This document shows positions 25,157 through 32,816 of a stretch of 64,000 bases of DNA, in pieces (within the stretch, counting starts at the first letter, position 1; each line of letters begins with the position of its first letter). Below the pieces are notes generated by a model, which saw only the letters and a program-made list of their open reading frames with translations, searched no databases and was not told where the DNA came from. The DNA is taken from contig NZ_LMGL01000003.1 in the NCBI RefSeq assembly GCF_001427145.1, positions 266,036 through 330,035 of the forward strand. Direction: 5' to 3'. Origin of the DNA: Microbacterium sp. Root166. GTDB taxonomy: Bacteria; Actinomycetota; Actinomycetes; Actinomycetales; Microbacteriaceae. The translations under genes and the position numbers were made by a program.

Positions 25157-28100
25157 ATGGGCTTCGACAATCCCTCCGTACCGTGGTCCGAGATCGAGCG
25201 GGTGCTCAGCGACCGGCGCCGGCCCGGCGGCCCTCCCGCGGGCGCGGACGGCGGCGACAGCCCGGCGTGGTCGCGCAAGCGCGGACCCTATGTCCCGCCG
25301 GGCATCGAGCGCCCGGCTGAGGCGATCCCATACGCCGAGCTGCACGCCCACTCGTCGTTCTCGTTCCTCGACGGGGCATCCTCGCCCGAAGAGCTCGCCG
25401 AAGAGGCCGAGCGGCTCGGGCTGCATGCGCTCGCGATCACCGACCACGACGGCTTCTACGGCATCGTGCGCTTCGCCGAGGCCGCCGAGGCGCTGCAATT
25501 GAAGACCGTGTTCGGGGCCGAGCTGTCGCTCGAGCTGCCGAAGCCGCAGAACGGCGAGCCCGATCCGGCCGGCGCGCACCTGTTGGTGCTCGCGCGCGGC
25601 GAGTCCGGCTACCACCGCCTCGCAGCCGCCCTCACCCACGCACAGCTCGCCGGGGCCGAGAAGGGGCGGCCGGTCTACGACCTCGACGAGCTCGCCGCGC
25701 AGGCCGCGGGGGAGTGGGCGGTGCTCACCGGATGCCGCAAGGGGGCGGTCCGCCGCGCGCTCGCCGACGGGGGATCGGATGCCGCGGCCCGTGAGCTCGA
25801 CCGGCTCGTGGCGCTGTTCGGGCGGGATGCCGTGCACGTCGAGCTCATCGATCACGGAAATCCGCTCGACACCCGCGACAACGACGTACTCGCCGGGCTC
25901 GCGCGCGAGCGTCGCCTGCCCCTGCTGGCGACCAACAACGTGCACTACGCCGTGCCGAAGCGGCAGCTGCTGGCGGCGGCGGTCGCGGCCGTGCGCGCGA
26001 ACCGAGGGCTCGACGAGCTCGACGGCTGGCTGCCCTCGCACGCCGGCGCGCACCTGCGCTCGGGCGCCGAGATGGCGGAGCGGTTCGTGCGGCATCCCGA
26101 TGCCGTGGCCCGCACGGTGACCCTCGCCGACGAGCTCGCCTTCCCGCTGCGCCGTGCCAAGCCCGCGCTGCCCAAGCAGGAGGTGCCCGAGGGGCACACG
26201 CCGATGTCGTGGCTGCGGCACCTGGTGTGGGAGGCCGTGCCCCGCAAGTACCCCGACCTGACGCCCGAGAACCGGGCGCGCATCGAGAAGGAGCTCGGGG
26301 TCATCGAGCTGAAGGACTTCCCGGGCTACTTCCTGATCGTCCACGGCATCGTGCAAGAGGCGCGGCGCCGCGGCATCCTGTGCCAGGGCCGCGGCTCCGC
26401 GGCCAACAGTGCGATCTGCTATCTGCTCGACATCACGGCGGTGGACGCGATCGCCTACGACCTGCCGTTCGAGCGGTTCCTGTCGAGCCTGCGCGAGGAG
26501 GAGCCCGACATCGACGTCGACTTCGACTCGGACCGGCGCGAGGAGATCATCCAGTGGGTCTACGCGAAGTACGGGCGCGAGCGCGCCGCGCAGGTCGCGA
26601 ACGTCATCCAGTACCGGCCGAAGAATGCGGTGCGCGACATGGCGAAGGCGCTCGGGCACTCGCCCGGGCAGCAGGATGCCTGGTCGAAGCAGGTCGAGGG
26701 ATGGGGCGCGCACCTCGAGACCGGGCCGGGCCACGACATCCCCGATCAGGTGCTCGAGTTCGCGGGCGAGCTGCTGAAGGCGCCGCGTCATCTCGGCATC
26801 CACTCCGGCGGGATGGTGCTCACCGACCGGCCCGTGGGCGAGGTCGTGCCCATCGAGCACGCCCGCATGGAGAACCGCACGGTGATCCAGTGGGACAAAG
26901 ACGACGCCGCCTGGATGGGGCTGGTGAAGTTCGACCTGCTGGGGCTCGGGATGCTGGCGGCCCTGCAGTACTGCTTCGACATGATCCGCGGCTCGACGGG
27001 CGAGGACTGGGAGCTCGCGACCCTGCCGAAGGAGGAGAAGGCGGTCTACGACATGCTGTGCCGGGCCGATTCGATCGGGGTGTTCCAGGTCGAGTCCCGC
27101 GCGCAGATGGGGCTGCTGCCCCGACTGCAGCCGCGCCGGTTCTACGACCTGGTGATCGAGATCGCGCTGATCCGGCCGGGTCCGATCCAGGGCGGTGCGG
27201 TGCACCCGTTCGTCAAGCGAAAGCTCGGGCTCGAGGAGGTCACCTACGCCCACCCCAAGCTGAAGCCCGTGCTCGAGCGGACCCTCGGCATCCCGGTGTT
27301 CCAAGAGCAGCTCATGCAGATGGGCATGGCCGTCGGCGGTCTCACCGGCGAGGACGCCGACCTGCTGCGGCGGGCGATGGGCTCCAAACGCGGGGTCGAA
27401 CGCATCGACTCGCTGAAAGAGAAGCTGTACGCCGGCATGGCCGAGAACGATCTGGTGGGGGATGCCGCAGACGCCATCTACGCGAAGATCCAGGCGTTCG
27501 CGAACTTCGGGTTCGCCGAGTCGCACTCGCTGTCGTTCGGGCTGCTCGTGTACGCGAGCTCGTGGATCAAGCTGCACTATCCGGCGGCGTTCCTGGCCGG
27601 GCTGCTGCGGGCGCAGCCGATGGGCTTCTACTCACCCGCGACGCTCGTATCGGATGCGCGCCGGCACGGCGTCGAGGTGCGGCGCCCCGACCTGCACCTC
27701 TCGGGCGTCGAGGCCCTGCTCGAACCGGTCGCGGAAGGCGTTTCGTCTCGCTCCGCTCGCTCAACGACCGACGCTTCCCGGTCGTTGAGCGAGGAGCGAA
27801 GCGACGAGACGAAACGCGCCGAACCGACCGGGCTCGACTCGTGCACCCACCGCCACCAGCCGCCGGTGGGACTGTTCGACCTGCACGCGCCGGACGAGTC
27901 GGCGGCGCACCGGCGCGACGGGCGCTTCGCGGTGCGGCTCGGTCTCGCGGCGATCAAGGGGATCGGCGCCAAGGTCGCCGAGCGCATCGTCGCCGCCCGC
28001 GAGGCCGAGGGGGAGTTCCGCGATCTGCGCGACCTCGTCCGTCGCACCAGCCTGACCGCCGCCCAGCTCGAGGCGCTCGCCACGGCGGGGGCGTTCGAGT

Positions 28101-28630
28101 GCCTCGGGCACACGCGGCGCGAGGCGATCTGGCTGGCGGGCTCGGCGGCGCTGGACCGCCCCGAGTTCCTGCCCGACTCGCTCGTCTCGGTGCAGCCGCC
28201 GCTGTTCACCGACCCCACCAGCTACGAGCGGCTCGCGGCCGACCTGTGGGCGACGGGGGTCTCGACCGACGACCATCCGATGACGCACTACCGCTCCGGA
28301 CTCGACGCCCGCGGCGTGCTGACCTCGCGAGAGCTGCGCACGCATGACGCCGGTCGTCGCATCGAGGTCGCCGGACTGGTGACGCACCGGCAGCGGCCGG
28401 CCACGGCATCCGGGGTCACGTTCATCAATCTCGAGGACGAGCACGGACTCGTCAACGTCATCTGCACGGTGGGGGTGTGGAACCGGTATCGGCGCGTGGT
28501 CCGCGATGCTCCGGCGCTGATCGTGCGCGGGATGCTGGAGCGCTCGGTCGAGGGCGTCACCAACCTCCTCGCCGACAGGTTCGAGGATCTGAGGGTGGGG
28601 GTGCAGCATCAGTCCCGCGACTTCCGCTGA
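25157..28630 (+). CDS. dnaE2: Error-prone DNA polymerase III alpha subunit DnaE2
   Basis: Translesion polymerase of 1157 residues, third gene of the SOS cassette. Domains: PHP (about 55-260, YAELHAHSSFSFLDGA and ITDHDGFYG), catalytic palm and fingers with SSLREEEPDIDVDFDSDRR carrying the catalytic Asp residues, helix-hairpin-helix region (RLGLAAIKGIGAKVAERIV) and a C-terminal OB fold (VAGLVTHRQRPA). It is longer than most DnaE2 proteins partly because a palindromic repeat at 27738-27817 adds about 27 residues in frame in a variable stretch before the HhH domain. ATG 25157 fits the family N-terminus MGFDNPSVPW. Confidence 0.94.
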   Translation: MGFDNPSVPWSEIERVLSDRRRPGGPPAGADGGDSPAWSRKRGPYVPPGIERPAEAIPYAELHAHSSFSFLDGASSPEELAEEAERLGLHALAITDHDGFYGIVRFAEAAEALQLKTVFGAELSLELPKPQNGEPDPAGAHLLVLARGESGYHRLAAALTHAQLAGAEKGRPVYDLDELAAQAAGEWAVLTGCRKGAVRRALADGGSDAAARELDRLVALFGRDAVHVELIDHGNPLDTRDNDVLAGLARERRLPLLATNNVHYAVPKRQLLAAAVAAVRANRGLDELDGWLPSHAGAHLRSGAEMAERFVRHPDAVARTVTLADELAFPLRRAKPALPKQEVPEGHTPMSWLRHLVWEAVPRKYPDLTPENRARIEKELGVIELKDFPGYFLIVHGIVQEARRRGILCQGRGSAANSAICYLLDITAVDAIAYDLPFERFLSSLREEEPDIDVDFDSDRREEIIQWVYAKYGRERAAQVANVIQYRPKNAVRDMAKALGHSPGQQDAWSKQVEGWGAHLETGPGHDIPDQVLEFAGELLKAPRHLGIHSGGMVLTDRPVGEVVPIEHARMENRTVIQWDKDDAAWMGLVKFDLLGLGMLAALQYCFDMIRGSTGEDWELATLPKEEKAVYDMLCRADSIGVFQVESRAQMGLLPRLQPRRFYDLVIEIALIRPGPIQGGAVHPFVKRKLGLEEVTYAHPKLKPVLERTLGIPVFQEQLMQMGMAVGGLTGEDADLLRRAMGSKRGVERIDSLKEKLYAGMAENDLVGDAADAIYAKIQAFANFGFAESHSLSFGLLVYASSWIKLHYPAAFLAGLLRAQPMGFYSPATLVSDARRHGVEVRRPDLHLSGVEALLEPVAEGVSSRSARSTTDASRSLSEERSDETKRAEPTGLDSCTHRHQPPVGLFDLHAPDESAAHRRDGRFAVRLGLAAIKGIGAKVAERIVAAREAEGEFRDLRDLVRRTSLTAAQLEALATAGAFECLGHTRREAIWLAGSAALDRPEFLPDSLVSVQPPLFTDPTSYERLAADLWATGVSTDDHPMTHYRSGLDARGVLTSRELRTHDAGRRIEVAGLVTHRQRPATASGVTFINLEDEHGLVNVICTVGVWNRYRRVVRDAPALIVRGMLERSVEGVTNLLADRFEDLRVGVQHQSRDFR
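27738..27817. repeat. Palindromic repeat inserted in frame in dnaE2
   Basis: Left arm 27738-27770 (GCGTTTCGTCTCG to CTCAACGACCG) and right arm 27779-27817 are inverted copies that differ by two codon-sized gaps, with an 8-base spacer. The frame stays open and encodes a Ser/Arg/Glu-rich insert (SSRSARSTTDASRSLSEER, continuing to ETKR). The same right-arm sequence occurs in the imuB-dnaE2 gap. Confidence 0.9.
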
Positions 28631-28765
28631 TCGCCCCGGCTGCTTCAGGCCGCGGCATCCGCTCGTGCACCCGGCGTTCAGCAGATGCGGGTATCGTCGA
28701 GGAGTCCCCTCGTCGTTGCGCACCTTCTGTCGTGCGCCGCCGGAGGGTCAGAGAAAGGGACAGCC

Positions 28766-29161
28766 ATGAAGGTCGTTTCATCTTCCGACTGGCGTGACGA
28801 TCTCGCGTTCGAGTCGCCCACCCTCGTCGCCGACGTCTCTCCGGGTGAGGCGACGCGGTGCTCGGTCTGCGGCGGTGACTCCGAGCCGCTGGAGCGCACC
28901 GAGCTGTGGGCGGTCAAGCACAAGCACCCCAAGCAGCACGGCGGGTACGTGCGGTTCTACTGCCAGACCCACCTGCCGGCCATCAAGGTCGCTCCCGTCG
29001 CCGCGCCGACACGCGCCGCCGCGGCCCGCGCCGAGCGTCGGATCATCGCCCCGCGTCGCCCCACGTCGGTCGAAGACCGGCCGCGCGCCGTCTGCCCGGA
29101 CTGCTGGGTCGAGGTCCCCTCGACCGGCATCTGCGGCATCTGCGGCAACACCATCGCCTGA
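28766..29161 (+). CDS. Small protein with zinc-ribbon-like cysteine pairs
   Basis: Hypothetical protein of 131 residues. An N-terminal CSVCGG pair with a later CQTHLP, and a C-terminal CPDCW...CGICGN four-cysteine cluster, suggest two metal sites; the middle is Ala/Arg-rich and probably flexible. ATG 28766 has GAAAGGGA upstream. TATCGT about 70 bases upstream may be its -10 box. I do not recognise a family; a regulatory or nucleic-acid-binding role would be a guess. Confidence 0.75.
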   Translation: MKVVSSSDWRDDLAFESPTLVADVSPGEATRCSVCGGDSEPLERTELWAVKHKHPKQHGGYVRFYCQTHLPAIKVAPVAAPTRAAAARAERRIIAPRRPTSVEDRPRAVCPDCWVEVPSTGICGICGNTIA

Positions 29162-29183
29162 GCGCGCCGGGCCGAAGCGCAAA

Positions 29184-29225
29184 GAAGAGTGCAGGATGCC
29201 TCGGCTGAGGCATCCGGCACTCTTC
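29184..29225. terminator. Bidirectional hairpin terminator
   Basis: Long inverted repeat GAAGAGTGCAGGATGCCTC / GAGGCATCCGGCACTCTTC with one mismatch and a 4-base loop, located between two convergent genes (zinc protein and Hsp20). It can serve both strands. Confidence 0.8.
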
Positions 29226-29263
29226 CTGCGGTTCCGCTCGATCGGGTTTTCGCTGGATCCGGC

Positions 29264-29716
29264 TTACTGCTCGATCGGCTGAGGCGCGTCGGACTCGTGG
29301 GCCTGGATGGTCGACGAGCTCGATCCCGACGACACCTCGATGCGACGCGGCTTCGCCTTCTCGCTGACGGGGATCGTCACCGACAGCACGCCGTTGTCGT
29401 ACGAGGCGCTGATGCGCTCGGTGTCGATGCCCTGGCCGAGGTTGAGCTGGCGCACGAACGTCGCGGTCTCGCGCTCGCGCGTGATCCACTTGACGCCCTC
29501 ACCCGAGGTGAGCGTGCGCTCGGCGCGGATCGTGAGCAGCTGGCCGTCGACGTCGATGTCGACCGAGCCGGGGTCGATGCCCGGCAGGTCGGCGTTGAGC
29601 ACGTAGTGGTCGCCGTCGCGGTAGAGGTCCATCGGCATGCGGCGGGGGCCACGTCGTGTCTCGAGAAGCGACGACGCGAGACGGTCGAAGTCACGGAACG
29701 GGTCGTAGCTGGCCAT
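29264..29716 (-). CDS. Hsp20/alpha-crystallin small heat-shock protein
   Basis: ATP-independent holdase chaperone of 150 residues. N-terminus MASYDPFRDFDRLASSLLET, alpha-crystallin domain about residues 35-130 (DHYVLNADLPGIDPGSVDI, then GVLSVTIPV with the conserved G-V-L), and a C-terminal IxI-like tail PRRIEV. AGGAGATGATC precedes the ATG. CIRCE and HAIR elements upstream show heat-shock control by both HrcA and HspR. Confidence 0.95.
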   Translation of the reverse strand: MASYDPFRDFDRLASSLLETRRGPRRMPMDLYRDGDHYVLNADLPGIDPGSVDIDVDGQLLTIRAERTLTSGEGVKWITRERETATFVRQLNLGQGIDTERISASYDNGVLSVTIPVSEKAKPRRIEVSSGSSSSTIQAHESDAPQPIEQ

Positions 29717-29770
29717 GATCATCTCCTTCTGTTCTTGCCCGAAGAAGGGTCTCGGGCACGCGATCCAAGA

Positions 29771-29791
29771 CTTGAGTCGTGGTGACTCAAC
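29771..29791 (-). promoter_or_regulatory. HAIR element (HspR binding site)
   Basis: CTTGAGT-cgtggtg-ACTCAAC matches the HspR consensus CTTGAGT-N7-ACTCAAG at 13 of 14 positions. It lies between the promoter and the hsp20 ATG. Confidence 0.88.
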
Positions 29792-29801
29792 TAAGTCTAG
29801 A

Positions 29802-29828
29802 TTAGCACTCGACCATAGAGAGTGCCAA
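29802..29828 (-). promoter_or_regulatory. CIRCE element (HrcA binding site) overlapping the hsp20 promoter
   Basis: TTAGCACTC-N9-GAGTGCCAA matches the CIRCE consensus at 17 of 18 positions. On the minus strand it covers a promoter with TTGGCA as -35, 18 bases spacing and TAATCT as an extended -10 (TGC before it). Confidence 0.9.
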
Positions 29829-29864
29829 CCCTCCGGCAACCGAAAAGCGGTGGCGTCGCATACA

Positions 29865-29894
29865 GAAGGGCCGGGTCCGAAGACCCGGCCCTTC
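29865..29894 (-). terminator. Hairpin terminator after the DUF7144-like gene
   Basis: Perfect 13-base stem GAAGGGCCGGGTC / GACCCGGCCCTTC with a 4-base loop, 7 bases beyond the stop of the membrane-protein gene. It lacks a T-tract. Confidence 0.7.
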
Positions 29895-29901
29895 CGGTGG
29901 A

Positions 29902-30324
29902 TCAGCGCTGCTTGACGACGGGGTCGAGGTCGCGCATCTCGCGGCCGTGAACGGTGACCGCGTAGATCACGAGCACATCCAGGGCGATCACGATGAGCGC
30001 CCACCACGGCTGCGCGGGGAGAAGGATCATCTGGCTGATCGCGCTGAAGATCGCGATGATGACGGCGACCACGCGCGCCCAGGTCTGGCCTGCGAGGAGG
30101 GCCGCGCCGGTGAGGACCGTCAGTGCGCCGATGATGATGCTCCACCATCCCCATCCGTTGACGTCCATCAGCCACAGCGAACCCGCGGCCGCGACGTAGT
30201 AGGTGTCGGGCCCGATGACGGCTATGAGGCCTTGGATGATGTTGAAGAAGCCGTTGGTCACCAGGATGACGCCGGCGAAGACGACCCAGCCGGTCCATCC
30301 GGTTCGTTGTGCGGGGGTGGTCAT
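29902..30324 (-). CDS. DUF7144-like four-helix membrane protein
   Basis: Membrane protein of 140 residues with four predicted helices: WVVFAGVILVTNGFFNIIQG, a GWGWWSIIIGALTVLTGAALL pair read in part, ARVVAVIIAIFSAISQM, and WWALIVIALDVLVIYAVTVHG. The pattern matches small actinobacterial membrane proteins of the DUF7144 type, whose role is unknown. ATG 30324 is chosen for GGAGTG upstream and because it starts just before the first helix. Expression is separate from hsp20, divided by a hairpin. Confidence 0.75.
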   Translation of the reverse strand: MTTPAQRTGWTGWVVFAGVILVTNGFFNIIQGLIAVIGPDTYYVAAAGSLWLMDVNGWGWWSIIIGALTVLTGAALLAGQTWARVVAVIIAIFSAISQMILLPAQPWWALIVIALDVLVIYAVTVHGREMRDLDPVVKQR

Positions 30325-30511
30325 GGCACACACTCCTTCGGTCGATACTGCTGCGAGGGGCAATCGGAGGTCATGACGTGGGGCGATGCTCTGCTCCGCG
30401 CATGGCACGGCTGCTATTTCGCCGCACGCTACCACCGATGCGGTGCGCACCACAGGAGCACCGCCGCGCGGCGAATGGACACCACCGGACTCCGCTGGCA
30501 TCCTGAGCCGC

Positions 30512-31639
30512 ATGACCGAAGCGTCCTTCTCGCGGGTGCTGCGGCATCCCATCGCCACCGTCGCATCGATAGAGTCGGCGGCGCTGCTCGTCGGCGCGGC
30601 GGCGTTCGTCCTCGCCTTCCCGGTGGCTCTGCTGATGTTCTGGGGCCACGACCTGGCGATCGCGGGCACGGGCTCGGTAGGTGAGTTCGCCGGCATCGCC
30701 TCGGCGGTCCTCGCCGTCCTCGCTTTCGTGCTGGGCCGCCTGCTGGTCGCCCGCCGCACCCACGTCCCGACCGATCTCGACGGCACCACTCGTCGCTCCG
30801 AGCCGAAGCTCCACTGGTTCGACGTCGCCGCGCTCGCGCTGGCTCACGGCATCATCGCGCTGCTGGCGTGGGTCGGACTGACCGACCTTCTCGGGCAGAG
30901 CTTCCAGGGCGCCGTGCTCTACCCGTTCGCGGGCGCCGTGCTGGCGGGCGTCGCCGCCGGGCTCACGTCGTACGTGGTGTTCCTCTCGTCCGTGCGCCTG
31001 ACGCCGATGCTGCTGTCGCTCGTGCTGGCCGTGTTCCTCGTCACGGGTGCGCTCGCGAGCATGCTGAGCGCCAGCGACCCGCAGTGGTGGCAGGACAATC
31101 TCAGCGCCCTGGGCATGACCGACGAGGTGTCGGCGATGACCTTCAACCTGACGCTCATCGTCGCTGGCGCCCTGGTCACGATCATCGCGCGCTACGCCAC
31201 GGCGGGACTTCCCACCCGCACGCCGCAGGAGGTCCGTGGCCGCACACTGCTCCGCCTCGGACTCGTCCTGATCGGCGTCTTCCTCGCGTGCGTGGGCATC
31301 TTCCCCGTCGACGAGTTCCTGGCCATCCACAACACCGTGGCGACGGGGATGGGGCTGGTGTTCGCAGCCATGGTGATCGGACTTCGCCGGCTGGTGCCGT
31401 CGATGCCCCACGTCTTCGTCGTGCTGGGCTACGTCTTCGTCGCGGTCGTCGCCGTGGCGGCCGTCCTCTTCGCCGTCGGCTACTACAACCTCACGGCGAC
31501 GGAGCTCGTCGCAGCCGTGGTCATCTTCAGCTGGATCATCCTGTTCCTGCGCAACGCCGGCGCCATGGCGGCGACGGAGGAATCGGATGCCGCGCCCGCC
31601 GTGCGCGCGGACGCCCGGCTCGCTGCGGGCACCGCCTAG
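30512..31639 (+). CDS. DUF998-like multi-pass membrane protein, copy 1
   Basis: Integral membrane protein of 375 residues with about nine hydrophobic segments. Residues SASDPQWWQDNLSALG and VGIFPVDEFLAIHN are signatures shared with the next gene and with the DUF998 family (VGxFP). Catalytic residues are not evident. ATG 30512 has no ribosome site, so the message may be leaderless; an upstream extension of the frame is unlikely to be coding. It is followed by its paralogue and a P-type ATPase on the same strand. Confidence 0.78.
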   Translation: MTEASFSRVLRHPIATVASIESAALLVGAAAFVLAFPVALLMFWGHDLAIAGTGSVGEFAGIASAVLAVLAFVLGRLLVARRTHVPTDLDGTTRRSEPKLHWFDVAALALAHGIIALLAWVGLTDLLGQSFQGAVLYPFAGAVLAGVAAGLTSYVVFLSSVRLTPMLLSLVLAVFLVTGALASMLSASDPQWWQDNLSALGMTDEVSAMTFNLTLIVAGALVTIIARYATAGLPTRTPQEVRGRTLLRLGLVLIGVFLACVGIFPVDEFLAIHNTVATGMGLVFAAMVIGLRRLVPSMPHVFVVLGYVFVAVVAVAAVLFAVGYYNLTATELVAAVVIFSWIILFLRNAGAMAATEESDAAPAVRADARLAAGTA

Positions 31640-31715
31640 CGCCCACCGCGAGCCAGACGTGTTTCACCCGCGCGGGGTGATCGCGCGAGGCGGGTCCGGA
31701 GGCCAAACTGGCGCC

Positions 31716-32816
31716 ATGGCCTCGATCGACGCAGTCGAAAGCAACCAGTCCGGCACGACGCGGCGCGCCGAGTCCGAGGCGATCTACCTCGCCTTCGGTG
31801 CGGGCGCCCTGGGCGCGATCTACGGGCTCATCGTGGCGCTCACCGCAGCCGACCTGCAGTTCGCCGACGGGGACCCCTTCGCCGTCTGGGCGGCCGCGGG
31901 CGCGGGAGTGACGGCGGCCGGGGCATCCATCGCGGGCTACTGGCGCGCCAGGAGCGATCCCGACCAGGCGTGGCGCCGCACGCTGCCGTCGTGGAAGTTC
32001 ACGGTCAACACCATCTCCGTCGTCATCGTCCATACCGCGCTGGCGTTCCTCGCCACCTTCGCGATGTACCGCCTGCTCGCGCTGGGCTTCATCGGACTGC
32101 CGATCATCACGTTCTGGGCTGTCGTGCTCATGGCGGTCACTCTGGGCATGACCGCCTACATCGTGTATCTGTCGGTCTCCCGCATGACGACGCAGCGCAT
32201 GTCGTCGCTGCTCATGGCGTTCGTCGTCATAGGCACGCTGACGGCGATGATCACGACGTCCGATCCCGAGTGGTGGCAGGTGCACTTCAGCCAGCTCGGG
32301 ACGTTCGACGACCTCTCGAGCTGGGTGTTCAACGGCACGCTCATCGCCGGCGGGCTGCTGGTGACGACGTTCGCCGTCTACATCGCCAACGACCTCGAGG
32401 TGCTGACCGCCGAGGGTGTGCTGACGAACCCGCGCGGCAAGCAGGTCGTGCCGGCGCTGTTCGTCGTCATGGGCATCATGCTCTCGTGCGTCGGCATCTT
32501 CCCCGTCGACGTCAGCCTCGCCCTGCACAACACCTCGGCTTCCGGCATGGCGGTCATGTTCCTCGTTCTGCTGATCGCCGGACCGAAGCTTCTCCGAGGG
32601 ATGCCGAGAACGTACTTCGTGGCATCGGCGGCGTTCCTCGCGGCGACGGTCCTCTCGGTGATCCTGTTCATCCCGGCGGTCGGCTACTTCTCGCTGACGG
32701 CGTTCGAGATCATCGTGTTCGCCCTGATCTTCGGCTGGATCGCCGTCTTCATCCGCTTCCTCGGCGTGACGGGTCAACCCGCGCTGAGCCGACCGGGAGT
32801 AACCTCACGCTCATGA
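31716..32816 (+). CDS. DUF998-like multi-pass membrane protein, copy 2
   Basis: Paralogue of the preceding protein, 366 residues, with matching features: TTSDPEWWQVHFSQLG and VGIFPVDVSLALHN at the same relative places, and about nine membrane segments. The two copies are too far diverged to be a recent duplication. Its stop overlaps the P-type ATPase start as ATGA, so the two are translationally coupled, which suggests a joint role in ion or envelope homeostasis (inferred). Confidence 0.78.
   Translation: MASIDAVESNQSGTTRRAESEAIYLAFGAGALGAIYGLIVALTAADLQFADGDPFAVWAAAGAGVTAAGASIAGYWRARSDPDQAWRRTLPSWKFTVNTISVVIVHTALAFLATFAMYRLLALGFIGLPIITFWAVVLMAVTLGMTAYIVYLSVSRMTTQRMSSLLMAFVVIGTLTAMITTSDPEWWQVHFSQLGTFDDLSSWVFNGTLIAGGLLVTTFAVYIANDLEVLTAEGVLTNPRGKQVVPALFVVMGIMLSCVGIFPVDVSLALHNTSASGMAVMFLVLLIAGPKLLRGMPRTYFVASAAFLAATVLSVILFIPAVGYFSLTAFEIIVFALIFGWIAVFIRFLGVTGQPALSRPGVTSRS

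Noticed and set aside
24071..27577. 1168-codon open frame on the minus strand opposite imuB and dnaE2
   Set aside because: High-GC shadow; Arg/His/Gly-rich translation with no domain, while the plus strand encodes full polymerase motifs.
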